64,000 nucleotides of DNA from Prevotellaceae bacterium MN60 (GTDB lineage: Bacteria > Bacteroidota > Bacteroidia > Bacteroidales > Bacteroidaceae), in NCBI GenBank assembly GCA_900199555.1, contig FZQZ01000001.1, positions 434,001-498,000 on the forward strand. The letters run 5' to 3'. Positions within the stretch are counted from its first letter, which is position 1. Each line of letters opens with the position of its first letter. This document shows, in pieces, positions 9,434 through 16,496 of the stretch. Position numbers and translations under genes: made by a program. Below the pieces are notes generated by a model. The model made no database searches, was not told where the DNA came from, and worked only from the letters and a program-made list of their open reading frames with translations.

Positions 9434-11128
9434 ATGGATTCATTTCAGTGGTTACAAAGTTTATTTACTACGACGGATTCCGTGGCACATATAGCTTTGC
9501 TATATGCTCTTGTCATCGCCGTAGGAGTGTATTTAGGAAAAATTAAAATCGGAGGCATTTCGCTGGGTGTTACCTTTGTATTGTTTGCTGGTATCGTAGC
9601 CGGTCACATTGGTTTCACTGCTCCTACCCCCATTTTGACTTTCATTCAGGATTTCGGACTTATCCTATTCGTCTTTATGATAGGTATGCAGGTAGGTCCT
9701 GGTTTCTTCGAGAGTTTTGGTAAGGCTGGCGTCAAGCTCAACTTCATGTCTGCAGCAGCTATTCTGCTCAACATCGTTGTGATGTTTGCCTGCTATTACA
9801 TTTTCTTCGACACCTCTAATGTCAACAACCTCCCCATGATGGTAGGTACGCTCTATGGTGCTGTTACCAATACCCCTGGTCTTGGTGCTGCCAATGAGGC
9901 GCTGGGTAGTGTCTTCGGACAGAATGCTCCTCAGATTGCTTCAGCCTATGCTTGTGCTTATCCACTTGGTGTATTGGGCATCATCGGTGCAACTATCCTC
10001 GTCCGTTTCATCTGTAAGATTAAGTTGGACAAGGAGGATGCTCAGTTGGCAGCTTCAGAGACTACCAGTGCCGACAAGAAGCCTTACAAGATGCACTTGG
10101 AGGTAAGCAATAAATATCTGGAGGGCAAGACCCTGTTGCAGGTACATGAGTTCCTACAGCGTGACTTCGTAGTATCTCGTATTGTCCATGAGGGCGAACT
10201 CTATATCCCCAACCGTGACACCATATTCCATGTTGGCGACCAGATGCTTTTGGTATGTGCAGAGGCCGATCAGGAGGCTATCACCGCCTTCATAGGTCCT
10301 AAGCTCGACATCGACTTCGAGCAGTCTGACCAGCCTTTGGTATCAAAGCGCATTCTCATCACCAATCCTAAGATTAATGGTAAATCACTGGCATCTATGC
10401 ACTTCTCAAGTATGTATGGTGTCAATGTAACGCGCGTTACTCGTCAAGGCATCGACCTCTTTGCCTCTGCCTCTCTGCCCTTGCAGGTAGGCGACCGCAT
10501 CATGGCTGTAGGTCCTGAGGATGCTGTTGACCGTGTAGCCAACAAGATGGGTAACAGTATTCGTCGTCTGAATACTCCCAACATCGCTACCATCTTCGTG
10601 GGTATTATCATTGGTATCATCTTCGGTTCACTGCCCATCGCTATTCCTGGTATGCCTGTACCTATGAAGTTGGGTATCGCTGGTGGTCCGCTGATTATCG
10701 CTATTCTGATTGGTCGTTATGGCTATAAGATACATTTGGTAACCTATACCACCACCTCAGCCAATATGATGTTGCGTGAGATAGGTTTGGTATTGTTCCT
10801 AGCTAGTGTAGGTATCAAGGCTGGTGCAGGATTCTTTGAGACGGTAGTACAGGGCGATGGTTTGCTCTACGTGCTCACTGGTTTCCTCATCACCATCATC
10901 CCCATCCTCATCATCGGTCCTATTGCCCGTATGAAGTTTAAGTTCAACTACTTCACCATCATGGGTATGATTGCCGGTACCTATACCGACCCCCCCGCAC
11001 TGGCTTATGCCAACAGCATCTGTTCTAAAGAAGCCCCTGCAGTAGGTTACTCAACAGTTTATCCGCTGTCTATGTTCCTACGCATCTTCACCGCACAGAT
11101 TGTGGTATTGTTCTTCTGCGGAGCATAA
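9434..11128 (+). CDS. AspT/YidE-type transporter with two RCK_C domains
   Basis: 564 residues. Two homologous blocks of membrane helices (about 15-200 and 380-562) carry the duplicated motif seen in the AspT/YidE/YbjL family ([20 protein letters not shown], and [20 protein letters not shown] in the second half). Between them are two TrkA_C/RCK_C ligand-sensing domains (about 215-370). The family includes the aspartate:alanine antiporter of lactic acid bacteria. Substrate here is unknown; a dicarboxylate or amino acid linked to the succinate-propionate pathway is a guess from its place between mutAB and the decarboxylase pump genes. Confidence 0.85.
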   Translation: MDSFQWLQSLFTTTDSVAHIALLYALVIAVGVYLGKIKIGGISLGVTFVLFAGIVAGHIGFTAPTPILTFIQDFGLILFVFMIGMQVGPGFFESFGKAGVKLNFMSAAAILLNIVVMFACYYIFFDTSNVNNLPMMVGTLYGAVTNTPGLGAANEALGSVFGQNAPQIASAYACAYPLGVLGIIGATILVRFICKIKLDKEDAQLAASETTSADKKPYKMHLEVSNKYLEGKTLLQVHEFLQRDFVVSRIVHEGELYIPNRDTIFHVGDQMLLVCAEADQEAITAFIGPKLDIDFEQSDQPLVSKRILITNPKINGKSLASMHFSSMYGVNVTRVTRQGIDLFASASLPLQVGDRIMAVGPEDAVDRVANKMGNSIRRLNTPNIATIFVGIIIGIIFGSLPIAIPGMPVPMKLGIAGGPLIIAILIGRYGYKIHLVTYTTTSANMMLREIGLVLFLASVGIKAGAGFFETVVQGDGLLYVLTGFLITIIPILIIGPIARMKFKFNYFTIMGMIAGTYTDPPALAYANSICSKEAPAVGYSTVYPLSMFLRIFTAQIVVLFFCGA

Positions 11129-11185
11129 CAGAGAGATTTGTTTTCGTTTATGGTTTTATAACGAATAACTTGTGTGTTTTTCTGG

Positions 11186-11220
11186 AGAGGAGTTGCAGCG
11201 ATGCAACTTCTCTTTTTTTT
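11186..11220 (+). terminator. Terminator after the AspT-like gene
   Basis: Stem agaggagttgca / tgcaacttctct with one mismatched pair, a four-base loop and a run of T to 11220. Confidence 0.85.
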
Positions 11221-11251
11221 ATCTTCTCTCAAAAAAATTGCACAAAAATGC

Positions 11252-11281
11252 TTGCAGTGTGCGATTTATTTATTACTTTTG
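11252..11281 (+). promoter_or_regulatory. Promoter of the decarboxylase pump operon
   Basis: TTG at 11252, 19 bases, then TACTTTTG at 11274-11281. The position excludes the long upstream extension of the reading frame (to 11170) as coding sequence. Confidence 0.65.
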
Positions 11282-11337
11282 CCAACGAGTTTGATAAAAC
11301 CGAAAGAAACTATATAATAATACATCTTTATAATAAA

Positions 11338-12375
11338 ATGAAATTCGTAAAAGTCCTTTTAGGCTCTTTGTTAGTCACTACCTCCCTTCCGATGATGGCC
11401 CAAATGGATGCCAGCATCAAACTCAACGAGGTAATGACTACCAACCAGACGAGTCTGATTGACGAATACGGAGCGCGCCATGCGTGGGTAGAGATAGCCA
11501 ATATCTCGCACTCCACGTATAACATTCGTGGTATGTATATCACTACCGATCGCTCCGTACTCAATCAGAAGATGAGTGTTCCGGAGCGCGTCAAGCGTAT
11601 GAGCCAGATTCCTAATGGCGACGTGCGTACCGACCTCAGTGGTCGCCAACTTGTCGTGTTCCAGCTTGGCAGCAGTCCTGCCCAAGGTTCGCTACACCTC
11701 TCGGTTCCCGTTGATGCTACTCAACCTACGTGGATTGCGCTCTACAATGGTAATGCCACCCAACTGATTGACTCTATCACCGTTCCGGTGCTGGCTGCCA
11801 ACCAGTCGTATGCTCGTATTGCCAACAATGGTACTGCTGCTGATTGGGAGGTCAAGTCTGCCGACCGTGTCACACCAGGCATCGAGAACCAGACCACCGT
11901 TAGCGAGTCGAAGGTAGAGAAGTTTAAGCGCGAAGACCCTCACGGCTTTGGTATGGCTGTGATGGCGATGGGCATCGTCTTCTTCTGTCTGGCATTATTA
12001 TGGATTACCTTCACCCTCTTTGGCATACTCATGCGCCACATGGAGACAGCCAAGAAGGTGGCCAACAAGCAACCCATCAAACCTATTACCAAGACGGTAG
12101 AAAAAACCATCGAGGTAGGTCGCAAGACGGGCATCATGCTGCGCGAAGGTTTCGACACCAAGGGTATCGATAAGGAAGTATATATGGCAGTCATCGGATT
12201 GGCACTGCGCCAGTATGAAGACGACATCCACGATGTAGAGTCGGGCGTCATCACCATCAAGTCGAAAGACACCGAGTGGGACGATGAATACACGCAGATG
12301 ACTCAGTTCCACTCTCCCATCCTACCCACTATGCACTCCGCGCCCTCCATTCCAACAACCCCTAAAATGAAATAA
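11338..12375 (+). CDS. OadG-family decarboxylase gamma subunit with lamin-tail domain
   Basis: 345 residues from ATG 11338, giving a signal peptide MKFVKVLLGSLLVTTSLPMMAQ. Residues about 22-190 form an extracytoplasmic part resembling a lamin-tail domain (IKLNEVMTTNQTSLIDEYG ... WVEIANIS). A single membrane helix (about 203-230, MAVMAMGIVFFCLALLWITF) carries the OadG signature, and a charged cytoplasmic tail follows. Gamma subunits anchor and assemble sodium-pumping biotin decarboxylases; most are under 100 residues, so the long exported N-terminus is a Bacteroidetes variation. First gene of a three-gene operon with the biotin carrier and beta subunit. Confidence 0.85.
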   Translation: MKFVKVLLGSLLVTTSLPMMAQMDASIKLNEVMTTNQTSLIDEYGARHAWVEIANISHSTYNIRGMYITTDRSVLNQKMSVPERVKRMSQIPNGDVRTDLSGRQLVVFQLGSSPAQGSLHLSVPVDATQPTWIALYNGNATQLIDSITVPVLAANQSYARIANNGTAADWEVKSADRVTPGIENQTTVSESKVEKFKREDPHGFGMAVMAMGIVFFCLALLWITFTLFGILMRHMETAKKVANKQPIKPITKTVEKTIEVGRKTGIMLREGFDTKGIDKEVYMAVIGLALRQYEDDIHDVESGVITIKSKDTEWDDEYTQMTQFHSPILPTMHSAPSIPTTPKMK

Positions 12376-12379
12376 AACA

Positions 12380-12877
12380 ATGAAAAAGTATCAATATAAA
12401 GTACAAGGTGTAGACTACGAAGTAGAAATCACCGATATAGAAGGCAAGATAGCCCGTGTCAATGTCAATGGCATCCCATTCGAGGTAGAGATGCAGAAGC
12501 CTATCAATGCTGCCAAGCATCCCGCACTGGCAGCTATCAAGCGTGGTGCCACCTCGGCTCCCGTTGCTCCTGCACCTGCAGCCTCTCCTTCTCCCACCCC
12601 TGCTGCTGCCCCCGCTGCTAGTTCTGCTCCCGCTGCAGCCCCCGTTCCCGCTGCTTCTACAACGGGTAATGCCATCAAGGCTCCTCTCCCTGGCACCATC
12701 ACTGCCATCAACGTGAAAGAGGGCGACAAGGTGAACGTAGGCGATGTAGTCATCGTACTGGAGGCCATGAAGATGCAGAACAATATCGAGGCCGAATATG
12801 CCGGCACCGTCACCAGCATCAAGGTGGTTACTGGCGATGCTGTCATGGAAGGAAGCGTTCTCTTGACAATTGGGTAA
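12380..12877 (+). CDS. Biotin carboxyl carrier protein of the decarboxylase pump
   Basis: 165 residues: an N-terminal leader domain (1-45), an Ala/Pro linker (about 55-95, a flexible arm) and a biotinyl domain with the biotin-accepting lysine in EAMKMQN near residue 134. It carries the carboxyl group from the carboxyltransferase (alpha) subunit to the membrane beta subunit. It starts four bases after the gamma gene. In Bacteroidetes such carriers commonly serve methylmalonyl-CoA or oxaloacetate decarboxylase; the nearby mutase genes favour methylmalonyl-CoA. Confidence 0.9.
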   Translation: MKKYQYKVQGVDYEVEITDIEGKIARVNVNGIPFEVEMQKPINAAKHPALAAIKRGATSAPVAPAPAASPSPTPAAAPAASSAPAAAPVPAASTTGNAIKAPLPGTITAINVKEGDKVNVGDVVIVLEAMKMQNNIEAEYAGTVTSIKVVTGDAVMEGSVLLTIG

Positions 12878-12902
12878 TAGACAATGACAAATAACGAATC
12901 TT

Positions 12903-14054
12903 ATGTGGCAATTTATCATAGACAACTTCAATGAGTTCCTGACCTATACGGGCTTTGCCAATGTGTCGGCAGGCAACCTCATCATGATAGCCGTAGGAGC
13001 CTTCTTCATCTGGCTTGCCATCAAGAAGGACTTCGAACCCCTACTGCTGGTACCTATCGGACTGGGTATCATTCTCGGCAATATCCCCTTCCGCGCTGAT
13101 GCCGGACTGGAGATTGGTCTCTACGAAGACAACTCCGTGCTCAACATCTTCTATCAGGGTGTACGTCAAGGCTGGTATCCGCCACTCATCTTCTTAGGCA
13201 TCGGAGCCATGACCGACTTCTCGGCCCTCTTGGCCAATCCTAAGCTGATGCTCATTGGTGCTGCTGCTCAGTTTGGCATCTTTGGTGCTTATATGTTTGC
13301 CTTGGCATTGGGTTTCGAACCCAATCAGGCTGCAGGTATCGCCATCATCGGTGGTGCCGATGGTCCTACAGCCATCTTCCTGTCGAGCAAGCTGTCGCCC
13401 AACCTGATGGGAGCCATTGCCGTGTGTGCCTATTCTTATATGGCACTGGTACCCCTCATTCAGCCCCCATTGATGCGTCTGCTCACCACCAAGAAGGAGC
13501 GCCTTATCAAGATGAAGCCTGCGCGCCAGGTATCACAAACGGAGCGTATCCTCTTCCCCATCGTGGGCTTGCTGCTCACCACCTTCATCGTGCCTTCTGG
13601 TCTGCCCCTGCTGGGTATGCTCTTCTTTGGCAATCTGCTGAAAGAGAGTGGCAAGACCACCCGTTTGGCCAAGACTGCCGGTGCAGCACTAAACGATATT
13701 GTTGTGATGCTGTTAGGACTTACTGTAGGCTGTTCTACCCAAGCCTCTGAGTTCCTTACCATCAATACCATTTACATCTTTGCCATTGGTGCTGGAGCCT
13801 TCATCATTGCCACGATGAGTGGTGTATGCTTTGTCAAGCTGATGAATATCTTCCTGCCCAAGGACAAAAAGTTGAATCCGCTGATTGGTAATGCGGGTGT
13901 GAGTGCGGTGCCTATGGCTGCCCGCATCTCTAACAACCTCGGCTTGGAGTACGATCGTCGCAACTTCCTGCTCATGCACGCCATGGGTCCCAACGTGGCG
14001 GGTGTTATTGGTTCGGCCGTTGCTGCAGGTGCCTTGCTGGGATTCTTGTCGTAA
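12903..14054 (+). CDS. Sodium-pumping decarboxylase beta subunit (OadB/MmdB)
   Basis: 383 residues and about nine membrane helices. Family signatures include GIGAMTDFSALLANPK near 100, GGADGPTAIFLSSKL near 155 (the conserved Asp acts in sodium translocation) and GNAGVSAVPMAARI near 335. It decarboxylates carboxybiotin and drives sodium ions out. Third gene of the operon, 25 bases after the carrier. The alpha carboxyltransferase subunit is not encoded in this window. Confidence 0.94.
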   Translation: MWQFIIDNFNEFLTYTGFANVSAGNLIMIAVGAFFIWLAIKKDFEPLLLVPIGLGIILGNIPFRADAGLEIGLYEDNSVLNIFYQGVRQGWYPPLIFLGIGAMTDFSALLANPKLMLIGAAAQFGIFGAYMFALALGFEPNQAAGIAIIGGADGPTAIFLSSKLSPNLMGAIAVCAYSYMALVPLIQPPLMRLLTTKKERLIKMKPARQVSQTERILFPIVGLLLTTFIVPSGLPLLGMLFFGNLLKESGKTTRLAKTAGAALNDIVVMLLGLTVGCSTQASEFLTINTIYIFAIGAGAFIIATMSGVCFVKLMNIFLPKDKKLNPLIGNAGVSAVPMAARISNNLGLEYDRRNFLLMHAMGPNVAGVIGSAVAAGALLGFLS

Positions 14055-14090
14055 GGGAAAAATTAAAAAATTGAAATATTAAACAATTAG

Positions 14091-14124
14091 AATCGGCATT
14101 CTTGATAGATTGCCGATTTTATTT
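14091..14124 (+). terminator. Terminator of the decarboxylase operon
   Basis: Stem aatcggca / tgccgatt with a 12-base loop followed by ttttatttt. Confidence 0.75.
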
Positions 14125-14180
14125 TGTACCTCTGAGGCGTAGCCTCGAAGGAACTTTCGCTCGAAAAAGCTCAAATAAAA

Positions 14181-14212
14181 TTTGGCTTTTTGCTCACTTA
14201 TTCGTACCTTTG
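14181..14212 (+). promoter_or_regulatory. Promoter of the deoxynucleoside kinase pair
   Basis: TTTG at 14181-14184, 20 bases, TACCTTTG at 14205-14212, 18 bases before the ATG at 14231. The preceding text (ctttcgctcgaaaaagctc) resembles the cgctcgtttattcgta text in front of miaA at 48045-48060. Confidence 0.75.
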
Positions 14213-14230
14213 TGCGAAAATCTACAAACC

Positions 14231-14851
14231 ATGCATATTGCAGTAGCAGGAAATATAGGAAGCGGAAAGTCGACACTCACCCAGTTGCTCGCCAAACACT
14301 ATGGTTGGGAAGCACGCTTTGAGTCAGTCGAGCATAACCCGTATTTGGAAGACTATTATCGCGACATCTATCGATGGTCGTTTAATCTGGAGGTGTTTTT
14401 TCTGAAAGAACGTTTCCGCGACTTGATAGATATTGCGAAGGCCGACCATACCATCATTCAAGACCGCACCATCTACGAAGGGGTGTATGTATTTATGGAG
14501 AACAACAGGGCGATGGGTCACCTCTCAGACCGTGACTACGAGACCTACATGGAGTTGTTCGAGCAGATGATGACGGTGGTAAGACCCCCCGAGTTGATGA
14601 TTTATCTGAGAGCCTCGGTGCCTCACTTGGTAGGTAACATTCAAAAGCGCGGACGCGAATACGAGCAGGGCATCCAACTGGAATACCTGCAGAATCTGAA
14701 CAAGCGCTACGATGACTTCATCTACCATAAGTACCCTGGCAAGGTGATGACTATCGAGAAGGATGAGTTGGACTATCTGAACAATCCCAAGGACTTGGCT
14801 CAGATTATCGACCGTATCGACAACCATCTGTTTGGCCTCTTCCCCGAATGA
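14231..14851 (+). CDS. Deoxynucleoside kinase (paralogue 1)
   Basis: 206 residues from ATG 14231; an in-frame extension to 14102 lies upstream of the promoter and is rejected. P-loop GNIGSGKST at 7-15, substrate-region motif ED-x-YRD-x-YRWSFN near 35-48, the DR motif in IQDRTIYEG near 78-86, and a lid region with QKRGREYEQG near 137-146. The family phosphorylates deoxyadenosine, deoxyguanosine or deoxycytidine in salvage. Its neighbour is a close paralogue; by analogy with lactobacilli, such pairs can form a heterodimer with split specificity, but that is inference. Confidence 0.9.
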   Translation: MHIAVAGNIGSGKSTLTQLLAKHYGWEARFESVEHNPYLEDYYRDIYRWSFNLEVFFLKERFRDLIDIAKADHTIIQDRTIYEGVYVFMENNRAMGHLSDRDYETYMELFEQMMTVVRPPELMIYLRASVPHLVGNIQKRGREYEQGIQLEYLQNLNKRYDDFIYHKYPGKVMTIEKDELDYLNNPKDLAQIIDRIDNHLFGLFPE

Positions 14852-14862
14852 TGTAAAACTAA

Positions 14863-14900
14863 GAAATTAAGCATTAAGCATTCATAATTAAGCATTATAA
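14863..14900. repeat. aattaagcatt tandem repeat
   Basis: Three copies of aattaagcatt-type words lie directly before the second kinase. The same words appear at 53330-53357 before the GH57 gene. Their function is unknown. Confidence 0.5.
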
Positions 14901-14902
14901 CT

Positions 14903-15523
14903 ATGCATATCGCAGTAGCAGGAAATATTGGTAGTGGCAAGACCACACTGACTAAGATGCTGGCCCATCGCTATGGATGGATACCACGCTTCGAACCCGT
15001 TGACAACAACCCTTATCTGGCAGACTTCTATGCCGACATGCCTCGCTGGTCGTTCAACCTGCAGGTGTACTTCCTCAACAAGCGTTTCAAGGAGGTGGTA
15101 GAGATTTCCAAGTCTAAGGACACCATCATCCAAGACCGCACCATCTTTGAGGATGCCCGCATCTTTGCGCCCAACCTGCATGGTCAGGGCATGATGTCAG
15201 ATCGTGACTTTGCCAACTATACCGACCTCTTCGACTTGATGATGTCGCTGGTAAAGTTGCCCGACCTGATGATTTACATCCGTTCTAGCATCCCCACACT
15301 GGTAGCACAGATTCAGAAGCGTGGTCGCGAATACGAGCAGACCATGCGCCTGGACTATCTCGAGGGATTGTCAAAGCGTTACGAAGACTGGATTAGCACC
15401 TACAAGGGCCAGTTGATTATCATTGAGGGCGACACTTGCAAGTTTGGCGAGAATCCCGAACACTTCAAGCAAGTAACCGACATGATTGACGCCAAGCTCT
15501 ACGGATTGTTCCCGATGGAGTAA
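14903..15523 (+). CDS. Deoxynucleoside kinase (paralogue 2)
   Basis: 206 residues, the same length as the upstream paralogue and collinear with it. P-loop GNIGSGKTT at 7-15, D-x-YADMPRWSFNLQ near 39-51, IQDRTIFED near 78-86, QKRGREYEQT near 137-146. Role as for the first copy: 5'-phosphorylation of deoxynucleosides. The gap of 51 bases contains no terminator, so the two are probably co-transcribed. The divergence between the two copies is enough to allow different substrate preferences. Confidence 0.9.
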   Translation: MHIAVAGNIGSGKTTLTKMLAHRYGWIPRFEPVDNNPYLADFYADMPRWSFNLQVYFLNKRFKEVVEISKSKDTIIQDRTIFEDARIFAPNLHGQGMMSDRDFANYTDLFDLMMSLVKLPDLMIYIRSSIPTLVAQIQKRGREYEQTMRLDYLEGLSKRYEDWISTYKGQLIIIEGDTCKFGENPEHFKQVTDMIDAKLYGLFPME

Positions 15524-15526
15524 TGA

Positions 15527-15546
15527 GAAACTCCCTCGGGAGTTTC
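15527..15546 (+). terminator. Hairpin after the kinase pair
   Basis: Perfect stem gaaactccc / gggagtttc with a two-base loop directly after the stop codon. No strong T-run follows, so termination strength is uncertain. Confidence 0.5.
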
Positions 15547-15552
15547 GTATTT

Positions 15553-15652
15553 GGTGAGTGGTGAGTGGTGAATGGAGAAATGTTTCTGCGCTTTAAGTAT
15601 TCTCCAATTACCACTCACCACTCACCTTTCACCAAATCCACTCACCTTTCAC
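15553..15652. repeat. GGTGAGTGG / CCACTCACC inverted repeat
   Basis: The arms ggtgagtggtgagtgg and ccactcaccactcacc flank about 50 bases, with an extra cacctttcacca tail to 15652. This is the same arm sequence as at 5036-5161 but without the C/G core. It lies between two convergent genes. Confidence 0.7.
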
Positions 15653-15654
15653 CA

Positions 15655-16329
15655 TTATCGCCTCCGGCGACGAGCTTTAGCTCGGCGATGACGGACAGCA
15701 CGACGTCGCTTCGAAACTTTTTTCTTGGCTACCACTACCGGAGCCGTGCTCTTCCACGTCACACAATCCTCTGCCGTATAGAAAGGGACATCATCCGAAG
15801 GATGGCGCTCACAATATTTCAAGATAGCATAATAGTCGATATGGCGCACACGATGATTCTCGTAAAACCATATCTCTACTGTTGACTGGGCGGTGGCAAT
15901 CATCACGATATCTTTGTCGTAATCTACATACCAACGCGCAAAGCGATGAGAGCGCACTGTCGATTCCCACGTAGGGCGACCATAATGCTTCTGCATCCAG
16001 CGCATCAGCGTGGTATAGTCATCCTGACTCCTCATGCCCAGCTCCTGCCTTCTGGCTGCCGACTCCTGTTTCTTGGTAGTTACCACCAGATGACTACAAC
16101 CTATAGTATCTTTGTTGGCGCCGATACGCACCCATACATCTATTCCAGCTATTCGTCCTGACAGTTCGTTAGCGCCCTGCTGCTGTAACCCCTTGGCACG
16201 CAACTCCTGAGCCATCTCAGAAGGAGCCAATGACAACGGAAAGCCCACGAACTCAGTATGCTTCTGAGCCCTTGCAGTACACACTAAAAACAGCGTCAGT
16301 AATAACAAAAACAATCTTCTCTTTCTCAT
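15655..16329 (-). CDS. Secreted protein of unknown function with basic tail
   Basis: 224 residues, not recognised. A signal peptide (MRKRRLFLLLLTLFLVCTARA) is followed by a mixed alpha/beta region of about 165 residues that has the look of small Bacteroidetes periplasmic proteins. The last 30 residues are strongly basic (KKKVSKRRRAVRHRR and KARRRRR). A tail this basic on an exported protein suggests binding to nucleic acid, polyanionic envelope polymers or cell wall. It stands alone, convergent with the kinase pair and divergent from the ABC protein operon. Confidence 0.65.
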   Translation of the reverse strand: MRKRRLFLLLLTLFLVCTARAQKHTEFVGFPLSLAPSEMAQELRAKGLQQQGANELSGRIAGIDVWVRIGANKDTIGCSHLVVTTKKQESAARRQELGMRSQDDYTTLMRWMQKHYGRPTWESTVRSHRFARWYVDYDKDIVMIATAQSTVEIWFYENHRVRHIDYYAILKYCERHPSDDVPFYTAEDCVTWKSTAPVVVAKKKVSKRRRAVRHRRAKARRRRR

Positions 16330-16432
16330 CTCGGCTGCAAAAATACTTAAAACTTACGGTAGGCGCGGGATATTAACAATGTGTTTAAACTTTTTTAACA
16401 CACTTAACAAATAGGTAGTCCGATATTTTTCA

Positions 16433-16440
16433 TACCTTTG
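16433..16440 (+). promoter_or_regulatory. -7 element of the ABC/partner-switch operon
   Basis: TACCTTTG, 56 bases before the ATG at 16497. No clear -33 element at the expected distance. Confidence 0.6.
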
Positions 16441-16496
16441 TCAATGCATTACCTAAAATGCGACAAAAACCGCTATAGATTGAAAGAACCAACGAC

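Noticed and set aside
11170..11337. N-terminal extension of the OadG-type gene
   Set aside because: It contains the terminator of the upstream gene and the operon promoter; ATG 11338 gives a clean signal peptide.
14102..14230. N-terminal extension of the first nucleoside kinase
   Set aside because: It runs through the preceding terminator and the promoter; the P-loop position fits ATG 14231, as in the paralogue.
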